The notes beneath the pieces were generated by a model that had not been told where the DNA came from, did no database searches, and saw nothing but the letters and a program-made list of their open reading frames with translations. This document shows positions 35,533-46,596 of a DNA stretch of 64,000 bases, one piece after another. Source of the stretch: Iris pallida. Lineage: Eukaryota; Streptophyta; Magnoliopsida; Asparagales; Iridaceae. The translations under genes and the position numbers were made by a program. The DNA lies in contig JANAVB010002199.1 in NCBI GenBank assembly GCA_029216955.1, forward strand, positions 14,253,417 through 14,317,416, written 5' to 3'. Numbering within the stretch: the stretch's first letter is position 1; each line of letters opens with the position of its first letter.

Positions 35533-37798
35533 GCCCATTTTATATCCTTACGCCTTTTGTCCCGAGCATGATATGAGCACTAATGTGACCCCGGAGAACA
35601 AAGTGTTCCTACCTGATACATGTACCTGAATGTTCCAGTTCTTGTTCATGCTCGACAAATGACTCGTAACTCCACATGGCGTATTTGTAATGATGCATTA
35701 CACTAAGGAGGGTAGAACATGTTGACATACTGATTGACATGGATCCTCTTTGGGGTACTCGTACTAAAGTACGACTTTAGGAGGATAATCATGCAGGCCA
35801 CAGCATGAAAATCTAAGATTTCACCTAGGGTTAAATTAGGCAACTAAATATACTAGATGCATGGGGAGGGCAAAATCCCGAGATCGTGTTACACCAGCCG
35901 CCTTGAGATACTGTCTTGACGCGCCGGCTGGTCTCCACGGATACTGTGTCATCTGCAACGAGTGGATGACTGTATCCGATTAATTCCTGTAATATATTAT
36001 ATGTTTTAGCAAGTTGGCCTTACGAGGGACCTGTGCTCAATCATACCTGTCTATGCGAACCCTTGGGTTGGCTAGCCTTGCTGGGAGGATACGATCTGAG
36101 GATTTCTACATAACATAATGCGAGGATAACCTCGTCCCACTAGAAACTCATAGACTTGATTGGCCGTGAAAACGACTTGCTTGTACCCTATTACCTTCCG
36201 TGAGTAACTGAGGGAAGCGGACTGTCATGGTACGTGATCCAGCCCATGTTCTTATTTGATTGTTGGGTTGGTTATCGTACTATGATAGGCTGTGGACCGA
36301 AGTTATGAACGGAAGACTTATTCTGATTATGGAGTGCTACTTCTGTGAATGACTGAGGAACATGGTCTATCATAGTACATGATCCAACCCATGTTCTTGT
36401 TTGATTGTTGGGTTGGTTATTGTGCTGTGATAGGCTATCGATCGAAGTCACGATCAGGAGATTTTATTGTTTATACCCTTTAACTTATGCGAAAGTTATA
36501 GAGTACGACGCGTCCCGACTCCATGCGGCACCATTTGTCCTTGTTTGGTTGTAAGGGTGCCATATGGGTTCGAGGATGTAGCGTTACCCTATAATGGTAG
36601 CATAAGTATTACTATTATCAATTATTCTATTAACTGGGTTTTTAGTCTTAACTCTTGTGCCCCCTTTGGCGGTACTTGCTATTCGGGGCTGACCCCGCTG
36701 GTTTTGTTTGGCCAGATCCCGTAGCAGAGCCTGAGGACACGATCTTCCTCCCTGACATCCATGGTGCATACTAGGAGCATGGCAGTTCGGAGACTCGAGT
36801 GGGTTTCTTCTCCACCACTCCTGCTTATACTTTTGCGGCATTTAGCCACCGGCACCTGTTAGCCGGATTACTTGATATTTTGTGTCAGTACATAATTGTA
36901 ATTAAACAGACTGCAGCTGTGTATAATTTTATACTCCTGACTCTCTGAGATAGCTAAATTATAAAGCTAGTCTCTCATGATCATTTTGATGAAGCGTCAG
37001 GGACGCCTTACTGTTTTATCTTTAATGTTCATTTATTTGCTGATGTGATTTGATTGATTGAGACATAGAACTCTGTGGGACCATAGGAGACTTGATTGTA
37101 GCATGTACCCCCTAGTCTCTCGATAGCCACGATCGCCGTATGACGTTACGTACCTCATACGGAGTAGCTGGCCTAGTCCGTCTCCGTATTTCGGTACTGG
37201 GGCGTGACATAGGTACTCCTGACCGTGGTACTCAGGAGTCCCTGTCCTAGACATGATGCAAGACAGGACTGGTTAATTTATACAAACACAATCGCCCACG
37301 GTGTCCAGATTAATTATACAGGTCATGTCATGTCAGGTAGCCGTCGCAACAGCTATTCGAGATAATCATGTCAGGTTATCATGCCAAGTGTACTTGCCAG
37401 GAGTGCGCCACGACGGGCCACTATCAGGTCATGTCAGGTTATTATGTCAGGAGTTCACCACTACGGGTCACTATCACGTCATGCTCAATTATCAATTCCA
37501 AACATATCAAGTAAATTCGTGATTTATATACAGGGCTATCACGTTAAATATCAATGCCAGGAGTGCACCACTACGGGTCACTATCACGTTAAATATCTAA
37601 TAAAATATCAATATACAGGGCTATAGAAGATCCAGGGTAAGTAGGGTCAGGTCCAGTTGCGCCTAAACATCAGGTTGCGCCTGAGTCAGACTGCGCTCAA
37701 GTCAGGCTACGCTCAAGTCAGCGTACGCTCAAGTCAGCGTATGCAAGACATACGCTTCCAAAAGGCAGCGTATGTACTCCATACGACTCCTCATCAAG

Positions 37799-40786
37799 TG
37801 TCACCCTCATTTTTTCGTATTTCCCGTATTTCGTATTTATACTCGTATCTGGATTATGGCATGTATTTTTATTTTTTTTAACTTATGGAATTTTAGTATT
37901 TCTCGTATTTTGGGTTTTGTCTTGGCTCGGTTTTAATTGGTTTGGGTTGGTTTGGTTTGGTTCTTTATGGTTGGATCACCTTAGCCTATGCTCCACCTTC
38001 ATTCCACCACAACCCACCCTCTTTATAATCCCCACCTACCACTCTCTCTCTTCATTACCACCACCATTTATTTTCTTCTTCTTCTCCTTCCTCCACAACT
38101 CTCCACCCATAGGCAAGTGCATCTTGCCACTACATAAGAACCCTATTTTCTTGGTCCATTAGCTAGATTAGGACATGGTGATTAACATTAGTTCTTGGCT
38201 TTTTGTGATTTGGTGTCTCCATTGCTCTAGATCTAAGTTTTTCTATTTTCGGATTTTGCATGGTTTGATCTATTTTAGTTGGATGTTTATGGGTTTTGAT
38301 GTTTCCATGTGGAAGAGCATTCAGTTTTACTCCAGTTGGAGCCTTGGAAATCCGGATTTGGAGTTCGGATGGCTAAGTTGTGATGCTTTGAAGCTTTGGG
38401 TTTATCATGATGTTCTTGCTGTTTGGAGAAGACAGTAAGCAGTGTGCAGAGCTTCTTAGCTTACGCCACTGAGCCTTGGATACGCTTCCTGTTGGAAATG
38501 TGTCTCCTGCGTGCGTGCTTTTGTGCGTACGCAGACTTGAGCGTGCGTGACTTTTCATGTACGCTGCTCCCTAGAGCGTGCGTGACTTTTCATGTACGCT
38601 GCTCCCTTGAGCGTGCGTGACTTTTCATGTACGCTGCTCCCTGGAGCGTGCGTGACTTTTCATGTATGCTGCTCCCTTTAGCGTGCGTAACTTTTTATGT
38701 ACGCTGCTCCCTTGAGCGTGTGTGACTTTTCATGTACGCTGCTCCCTTGAGCGTGCGTGACTTTTCATGTACGCTGCTCCCTGGAGCGTGCGAGACTTTT
38801 CATGTACGCTGCTCCCTGGAGCGTACGTGACTTTTCATGTACGCTGCTCCCTGGAACGTGCGTGACTTTTCATGTACGCTGCTCCCTTGAGCGTGCGTGA
38901 CTTTTCATGTACGCTGCTCCCTTGAGCGTGCGTGACTTTCGCGTACGCTGCTCCCCTTGAGCGTGCGTGACTTTTCGCGTACGCAGCTCTCCCTGCGTGC
39001 GTGACTTTGTGTACGCTGCCCCCTGACCCCTTGCTTAACCCATTGGCTCTTGGAGTTTTAGTCTTAATTCTTTAAGCATGGCTCTTCTATAGCCCTGTAT
39101 ATTGATATTTTATTAGATATTTTACGTCCATTTTATATCCTTACGCCTTTTGTCCTGAACTTGATAATCACGAATTTACTGGATATGTTTGGAATTGATA
39201 ATTGAGCATGACCTGATAGTGGCCCGTCGTGGCGCACTCTTGACTAGTATACTGATATGATAACCTGACCTGATACATCTTGAAAAGCTGTTGCGACGGC
39301 TACCTGACATGACATAACCTGTATAATTAATCCTGACACCGTGGGCGATTGTGCTTGTACAAATAATCCAGTCCTGTCTTGCATCATGTCTAGGAGGGGA
39401 CTCCTGAGTACCACGGTCAGGAGTACCTACGGAATTGGATTAAGGTTAATAATTAGTATAATTCACTAGTCATGAAGAGATGTTCCCCAGTTACAGGCGA
39501 TCCCGTTATCCCGGCCGTAAATGATTGGACTTGTAGCCTGCCGACGAATAGGGCACATTTCCAGCCCACTGTTATGTGGGACACCCTCCATTGTCACTTA
39601 ATGATTGAACTCTATTGTCACTATAATGCATTGTACTCTCTAGATTGTCACTATAATGATTGCCCGGATAACCTGGATAGCTGCAGGGCCTGTGACTACT
39701 TGGAGCATCTCATTGTATCTTGCTAGTAACTAGGATTGTGATAACCCTAGTTAGTTAATGTAGAAAGCCGTAGGCAATGATTGGCCGTGATTGCTTGGAT
39801 GGAGTCTAGTACAGTATAGTATTGACTAGAATTGATTGATTGTAAGATTGTACCAGAATGATTGAAGGATTGTCACTATAATGATTGTCACTCCAGATTG
39901 TTACTTGACCTGATTTCTTATATTTATCTTGTCGATAAATGGTGAGAGAAACCAAGTTCCGTTCAGACGAAGGGTTACAACCCCGGTCCTTGTTTGGTTT
40001 ACGGGTTGTAACCTAGCTATCTGAATAGTTCCATGGTTATCTCATCGTATATCATCCTGACATGCTTTTCCATATGTCCTGTCCTTTAGTGATTCTATGC
40101 AAGATTGTCTTTTATAATTACCCATCATGCTTTTTCTTAAGTTACTGTCTCTTATTATGTAATTATATTATTGTGCTAATTTGCTGGCTTTGATTCTTAT
40201 TTTGTGGCCTCCTTTGTGGCACTTGCTCTTCCTGGGGTCTGATCCAGCTGGTTTTGTATGGCCAGATACCGGAGCAGCAGCAAAGGATCTACCTGTCTTC
40301 CAGCCCGATGGTGGTCACCAGGCGTAACCAGGGCATCGAGTGGGTTTCTTTTGTTCTCCCACTGTAACATTGTAAATTATTCTTTTGAGGCGTTTAGCCG
40401 ACGAGCAAGTGTTAGCTCGATTGTACTTACTTACTGTCTGCCTACGGGCTGTAACATGATTGACAAGCCCCGGGGGTTGATCATGTATGACTGAACTCTT
40501 GCTAGTCCTCATATTTTGTAACGACTAGCTTCATGATCATCTGGATATGTAATGTTTGGGACGCCTTACAATTGTATATTTGGAGATCTGATATCTTGTG
40601 GTTATTATTAGTTGATTGAGATTGAGACAATAGGCTATTTTATGACCTTAAGAGACTGATGGATTGTAGTGAAACCCTCACATATCTAGACAATCGTGAC
40701 CGTATAGCGGTGTGGATCCCATTCCGTTATACGTAGCTGGCTATGTCTGCCCCCGCTCTCCAGTATTCTGGTTCTGCGGCGTGACA
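37799..40786 (+). mobile_element. solo LTR of the same family as its host LTR, in opposite orientation
   Basis: It begins TGTCACCCTCATTTTTTCG and ends GGTTCTGCGGCGTGACA, with TCAAG duplications (37794-37798 and 40787-40791). Large parts are the reverse complement of the surrounding LTR: about 39060-39430 against 37209-37520 and 47815-48150, and the AGGGTTACAACCCCGGTCC region near 39970 against 33730 and 47320. Length is 2988 bp and no coding sequence is present. Confidence 0.9.
38504..39010. repeat. 35-bp tandem array in the second solo LTR
   Basis: The unit reads GAGCGTGCGTGACTTTTCAT plus GTACGCTGCTCCCTT (35 bp; for example 38539 to 38574). About 14 units are present, very similar to each other. 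Confidence 0.93.
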
Positions 40787-40787
40787 T

Positions 40788-40912
40788 CAAGGCAGCGTAT
40801 GTACTCCATACGACTCCTTGTCAAGGCAGCGTATGAGGTCCATACGACTCCTTGTCACCCAAGTCAGCGTATGTACTCCATACGACTCCTCATCAAGGCA
40901 GCGTATGAGTCA
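40788..40912. repeat. ~34-bp tandem repeat in the left Tekay-like LTR
   Basis: Three to four units of AAGGCAGCGTATGAGGTCC plus ATACGACTCCTCATC. The array begins before the second solo LTR insertion (about 37765) and continues after it. The right LTR has more units (48327-48510). Confidence 0.88.
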
Positions 40913-41598
40913 GAATGCGCTGCGCTAAAGAGCGCGCGTAACTCAGTGGTGCAAGCTAAAAAGCTCGTGCACTGCTCACTGTCTTCTCCAAATCAGCAAG
41001 AACTCCATGGTTTGAACCCAAAGTTTCAAAAGTCCATAACTTGGTCAAAATAAGTCCAAATCCAACTTTTCCAAGGTCAAAATTAGGTAGAATAAAATTC
41101 TGTACAACATGGAACCATCAAAACTTGAAAACAAAGAAGTTTGATAGATTAAAACCACCAAAATCCAAAATAACTAATTTCTAGATCTACAAAAATTAAA
41201 GCCTCAAAATGGAAAATGACAAGTTCTAATGTGTCTTAGAAACATGAGGAGAAGCTAATAGAACAATAAAAATGGGCTCTCTTGTGGAAGCAAGTTGCAC
41301 TTGCCTAGACCTCTCTCTCCCTCTCTCTGGTAGGTGAAGGGAATAAATGGAAGAAAAAAAAAAAAGATTAATGAAGAGAGAGAAGAAGAATAGGTAATAA
41401 ATATGAGTGGTGGTGGTAGGTAGGGGGTTCACCCCTTGGTTCATGATGAACCAAGAGCAATCCCAAAACCGAACCAAGCCAACCCAAACCAAGAATAAAC
41501 CAAGCCCAGGAAGGAAATTAAGCAAGGAAATCATGCAATACAAGAATAAATACGTACACGTATTCCAGAAATACGTAATACGAACCACAGACATTACA

Positions 41599-41757
41599 AC
41601 TCTACCCACCTTAAAAGAATTCCGTCCTCGGAATTTAATCAAGAGGCTAGAGGAGCAATGACAAGCTACATTAATCACATGCAAGCTATAACTAGGCAGA
41701 CAATCACTCATTCAAGCAAGGAATCGAAGGCATGAGGCATAAGAAAGACATTATACC
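41599..41757 (-). other. 3' untranslated end and polypurine tract of the Tekay-like element
   Basis: On the minus strand AAATTCCGAGGACGGAATTC and then TTTTAAGGTGGGTAGAGT lead directly into the 3' LTR. The purine-rich AAGGTGGGTAGAG is the likely polypurine tract. The CGAGGACG block is a lineage hallmark also seen beside the pol-less element. Confidence 0.75.
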
Positions 41758-43614
41758 TCACGAGTCAAACAAGTCGGGATATCGCGATCGGATATCATCC
41801 TCACGCTCCTACGTTGACTCCCCCAAAGAGTGATGACCCCAAGCAACTCGGACTAACTTGATAGTCTTGTTCTTGAGGATCTTCTCTCTCCGGTCCAATA
41901 TAGACACGGGCCTCTCTTCATACGAAAGATTGGTACCAACAACCAATTCCGAATGATCCAGGATGTGGCTCGGGTCCGGGATATACCGTCGTAATTGGGA
42001 TACATGGAACACGTCATGCACCTCGCTTAGCGATGGTGGAAGAGCGAGACGATAGGATACATCTCCTACTCGCTCCAGAATGTCAAACGGTCCTATATAC
42101 CTAGGACTAAGCTTGCCCCGTACGCCGAAACGAATGACGCCACGGTTAGGCGAAATCCTCAGGAATACATGATCGCCGACCGAAAACTCGATAGGGCGCC
42201 GATGAGAATCGGCCCAATGGCGCTGGCGATCTTGGGCAACTCGAAGATGATCTCTGACTCGCATGACCACTTCAACTGTCTGGGCAATCATTTCTGGACC
42301 GAGCATCTGTCTCTCTCCAACATCATCCCAGGCTAGCGGGGATCTGCACTTCCTACCATACAGTTCCTCGAACGGTGCCATCTGGAGACTGGCCTGGAAA
42401 CTGTTGTTGTACGAAAATTCCACCACGTGCAAGTGATCTTCCCATGAACCACCGAAGTCAAGTGTGCAAGACCGCAACATGTCTTCAAGAGTCTGGATCG
42501 TGCGCTCCGACTCGCCATCTGTCTGCGGGTGATATGCTGAACTGAACTGGAGATGAGTTCCCAAACTCTCTTGCAAGCTATGCCAAAAGTGCGACATAAA
42601 TCTTGAATCTCGGTCCGAGGTGATACTGACTGGCACACCGTGCAATCTGACAATATGCCTGAGGTACATCTCTACTAACTGAGCCGCCGACTGACCAACT
42701 CTGAATGGAAGAAAGTGAGCCACTTTCGTGAGCCTGTCAACTATAACCCAGATAGCATCTCTACCAGCTGGGGATCTAGGTAGTCCAGTCACAAAATCCA
42801 TGGTCACATGCTCCCACTTCCATTCTGGAATCGGTAAGGGCTGAAGAAGTCCAGTCGGTCTCTGATGTTCGGCTTTAACTGTTTGGCAAACCAAACACCG
42901 AGAGACAAACCGAGCTATCTCCCGCTTCATGCCATTCCACCAGAAATGCTGCCAGATATTACGGTACATCTTCGTACTGCCGGGATGGATAGAATACTGC
43001 GAACTGTGCGCTTCTGACATGATCTCCTGCCGGATATCTCCGCTGGGTACACAAAGACGCTTACCATGTCGAAGTGTACCATCCTCATGAATGCATAACT
43101 CTGGTCTTCGTCCTGCCTCACACTCTGCTCTGAGTCGCTGAAGCTTGGAATCTGCCGACTGCGCCATCCGGATCCTCTCGACTATAGTGGACTGAACTTG
43201 CATACTGGCCATCAAGGCCACACTGGAAGGGAGAACAACTTTAATACCCATCTTCTGAAGATCTGCTAACAGCTCTGGTTGCGCTGTTAGAAAATAAACT
43301 CCTGCTCTCATGTTCAATGCATCCGCAACAACATTGGCCTTCCCAGGATGATACTGCAGGTTGACATCATAATCCACAAGAAGCTCCAGCCACCTTCTCT
43401 GACGCATGTTAAGATCCTTCTGGGTGAAAACATACTTCAGGCTCTTGTGGTCGGTGAAAATCTTCACCCTGTCTCCATAGAAGTAGTGCATCCACAACTT
43501 AAGTGCAAACACCACTGCTGCCAGCTCCAAGTCATGGGTTGGGTAATTCCTCTCATGATAACGAAGTTGTCGTGACGCATAAGCTATTACCTTCCCATGC
43601 TGCATCAGAACACA
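41758..43614 (-). pseudogene. RNase H, integrase and chromodomain of the Tekay-like element
   Basis: The frame continues from the stop at 43615-43617. RNase H shows [44 protein letters not shown] and [12 protein letters not shown]. The integrase HHCC finger runs from [18 protein letters not shown] to [12 protein letters not shown]. The core has [25 protein letters not shown] and [20 protein letters not shown], preserving the D-D-E triad. Then come [15 protein letters not shown] and [16 protein letters not shown], and a chromodomain ([20 protein letters not shown] to [12 protein letters not shown]). The chromodomain is cut by TAG at 41809-41811; the same frame would run on to TGA at 41758-41760. 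Integrase joins element DNA to the chromosome, and the chromodomain biases where. Confidence 0.92.
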
Positions 43615-44607
43615 TCATAAACCTCTGCCTGAAGCATCACAGTACACTGAGAATCCTTCGGTCCCATCTGGAAGCGTGAGAATAGGAGCTGTTATCAGGC
43701 CTCGCTTCAACTGCTCAAAAGAACTCTGACACTCTGCTGTCCAAGCAAACTGCGCATCCTTGTGGGTCAACTGCGTCAATGGCGCTAAAATTCGAGCAAA
43801 ATCCGAAACAAACCGCCGGTAGTAGCCGACCAATCCAAGAAAACTACGAACCTCTGCAACTGTGCTGGGCACTGGCCATGACTCAATAGCCACAATCTTC
43901 TGGGGATCCACTTCTACTCCTCCTCGAGTGATGATATGACCCAAGTACGAAATGCGATCGAGCCAGAACTCGTATTTACTGAACTTGGCATATAACTGGT
44001 GCTCTCTGAGGATCTGAAGAACTATACGGAGATGCTGCTCATGCTCCGCCTCACTCTTGCTGTAGACCAGAATGTCATCCAAGAACACAATCACAAACTG
44101 ATTCAAGTAAGGCATGAAGATACGATTCATGAGGTCCATGAATACTGTCGGCGCATTGGTTGCTCCAAAAGGCATAACAAGGAATTTCCAATGCCCGTAT
44201 CTCGACATAAAAGCTGTCTTCGGGATGTCCTGCTCTCTGACTCTGATCTGATGATAACCTGAGCGTAAATCAATCTTCGAGAATACTGAAGCCCCCTTGA
44301 GTTGATCAAACAAGTCATCTATCCTCGGAAGAGGGTATCTGTTTTTGATTGTCACTGAGTTCAAGGTACGATAATCAACACATAACCTGGACGTACCATC
44401 CTTCTTTTTCACAAGAAGCATCGGGGCTCCCCAAGGCGATCCACTAGCACGAATGAATCTCTTGGTTCTGAGTTCTTCAATCATCTTGTACAATATCTCC
44501 AACTCTGACGGCGCCATCCTGTAGACTCTCTCTGATACTGGGGCTGTCCCGGGAATCAAGTCTATAGTAAACTCGATCTCCCGCTCCGGAGGCATACCTG
44601 GAAGTTC
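43615..44607 (-). pseudogene. reverse transcriptase of the Tekay-like element
   Basis: Motifs in order: [75 protein letters not shown], the catalytic [37 protein letters not shown], and [19 protein letters not shown]. It runs into the start of RNase H (CDASGRGL) and stops at TGA 43615-43617, within a block that is otherwise uninterrupted. Upstream it is separated from the protease part only by the TAA at 44608-44610. The catalytic DD pair is intact. Confidence 0.93.
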
Positions 44608-46299
44608 TTATGGGAAAACATTTGGAAACTCCTCGACTATCCTGGGCAACTGAACTGCTGTTACTGTCATCCGCAATACTGGAGGAGATGACTCAACTTC
44701 GCCTCGGGAGAAAGAAAACTCTGGCTCGCCTGGAATGCTAAAAACAACCCTGCCAATGTGGCAGTCTATCCTAGCATACTGGTTCCTCAACCAATCCATC
44801 CCTAGGACCACATCATAATCGGCCATCGGGAACTCTATCAATCTAACGGGGAATTCTCTACCGTTAACTACGATCTGACATGAGGAAAACACTCTATATA
44901 CTCCCACGAGTCCGTTACCAGTAAGTATATTAAGCCTTACTGATAATGACTCGGGCTCCAATCCTACCCGTGTCGCGAATCGTGCAGACATAAATAAATG
45001 CGATGCACCAGAATCAAATAAAGCTGAAGCTGGAAAGGAGTTGACGAGAATAGTACCTGCCACTACCTCTCCTGGTGCCAATCCTTCCTCCACGGTCATC
45101 ACCATAGCCTGACCGTGCCCTCGGGGTGCTGGTCCCCTCTGCTGAAATCCTCGCTGCCTGCTCTGACTCTGGGCTTGGACTTGTGCATACTGCTGGGGGT
45201 TCTGCTGCTGGAACACTTGGGTCTGAGGCGGCAAGGGCCTCGGCAATGGATACTGCTGCTGCTGGACCGGAGCTGGTCCTCTCACCGAAGAGCTAGAAAG
45301 GTTGGACGATGATGAACCACTCCTATTCGGACAGGATCCAACCCTATGGTCTGGTGCTCCACAAGCCAAACATAATCCCTGTGCCCTGCGACATTCTGCC
45401 ACCACATGGCCTGGCTTCCCACAATGAGAACAACCCACTGCGGAAGATTGCTTCTGCTTCTGCTGCTGAGGGTACATCGGAGTTGAATGCTGAACCGACG
45501 TTACTGAGGCCGCTCGCCTCGGAGCTCCAATAGTCAAAGCCCTGGCTGCCGGGGCCGGTGCTGAAGACTGATTCATCTGGCCGTGAGATCTCTTCTGACC
45601 TCCGGCCCTATCCACAATCCTCTGGAAGGTATACTCATGCCTCCGGGCTGCTCTCAAGACTGCATCAAAAGTCTGATGCTCAAACTGCTCAACTACCAAC
45701 AAGATCTCCAGGTGAAGTCCCTGCTGGAACCGCTGGGCTCTATCATACTCGGTTGCCACCAAAGTGGGAACAAACCGACTGAGTCTGGAAAACTCGGCCG
45801 CATATCCGTCGACCGTCCTGCCTCCTTGCTTCAGATTGGTAAACCTCGTCTGCAGATCATTCCGAGCTATGGCATCGAAATACTTGGTCTGGAATCTCTC
45901 TCTGAATACTGCCCAAGCAATGGGTGCTGCTAATCCAACGGCCTGCGCTGTCCACCAGCTGTGGGCAAGATCTAACAACTGCAGGCGCACAACGGCCACC
46001 TTCTCGTTCTCTGGGGTCCTGACTGCTTCTAGAATCACCTCTGTGTCCTGAAGCCATGCATCTGCCGCGATAGCATCTTCACTACCGTCGAAGAATGGAG
46101 GGTTCAAGCGCTTGAAGCAGTTGGCCGCGCTGTTACCCTGATGACCACCCCGGGTCAAAGCATCCGTCACTGCCTGGTGCAAGGCATCTCTACGCCGGTC
46201 TTGGGAAGCTATCAAGGTCCTGACGAGTCCTAACAAAGTGCCGTCATCATGTTCTACAGGTTGAACTGGCTGGACTGGTGGCTCTCCGCCAGAAGGCAC
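44608..46299 (-). pseudogene. gag and protease of the Tekay-like element
   Basis: The 563-codon frame opens at a GTG (46297-46299), but the same frame is open further upstream, so the true start is uncertain; no in-frame ATG was found close by. The capsid domain spans roughly residues 70-200 (FKRLNPPFFDGSEDAIAADA, then LAHSWWTAQAV and FRERFQTKYF). Two CCHC zinc knuckles lie near residues 289-322 (CSHCGKPGHVVAEC and CLACGAPDHRVGSC). A Gln-rich linker follows. The protease has ALFDSGASHLFMSARF near residue 427 and VVLGMDWLRNQYARID later. The frame ends at TAA 44608-44610 just before the reverse transcriptase frame. Confidence 0.9.
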
Positions 46300-46596
46300 G
46301 ACTCTGCAGGCTACTCCGGAATGCTGGGCTTGATCTCCAGGTTGCTGCTGGTCCGCTGGAGGTACTTCGTCTTGCTGGTCGGTAGGACCACGAACAATAC
46401 CGCTGAAGAAGACGACATAGGGAACAATAAGGAAGGACCAGGACAGATCAACGATACAAGCATATGATCAGGACAAGAATCCAGGGATTCAGAAGATATG
46501 AGCAGAGATATAGGACGAATACTGATTGAGATATCTATTCGGTAAACCCTCACATATCTTGATTTACAAGACCTGCATGGGCCACCACTTAAACCA

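Larger units (their letters stand above)
34228..37209 (+). mobile_element. solo LTR of a related chromovirus family
   Basis: It begins TGTCACTCCCAGATCCTGG and ends ACTGGGGCGTGACA. It is flanked by TAGGT duplications (34223-34227 and 37210-37214). The tips mirror those of the host LTR in the opposite orientation, so this is a related family lying on the plus strand. The 2982 bp hold no gag or pol. A solo LTR arises when the two LTRs of a full element recombine and delete the interior. Confidence 0.9.
33007..41598 (-). repeat. 3' LTR (left copy) of the Tekay-like element, with two solo LTR inserts
   Basis: On the plus strand it begins TGTCACGCCCCAGAACC and ends ACCACAGACATTACA. The segments 33007-34227, 37215-37798 and 40792-41598 match the right LTR (46597-49204) in order. 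The pieces between are separate insertions with their own target duplications. A short internal duplication (CCAGGAGTGCACCACTACGG twice, near 37444 and 37557) distinguishes it from the right LTR. Confidence 0.92.
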
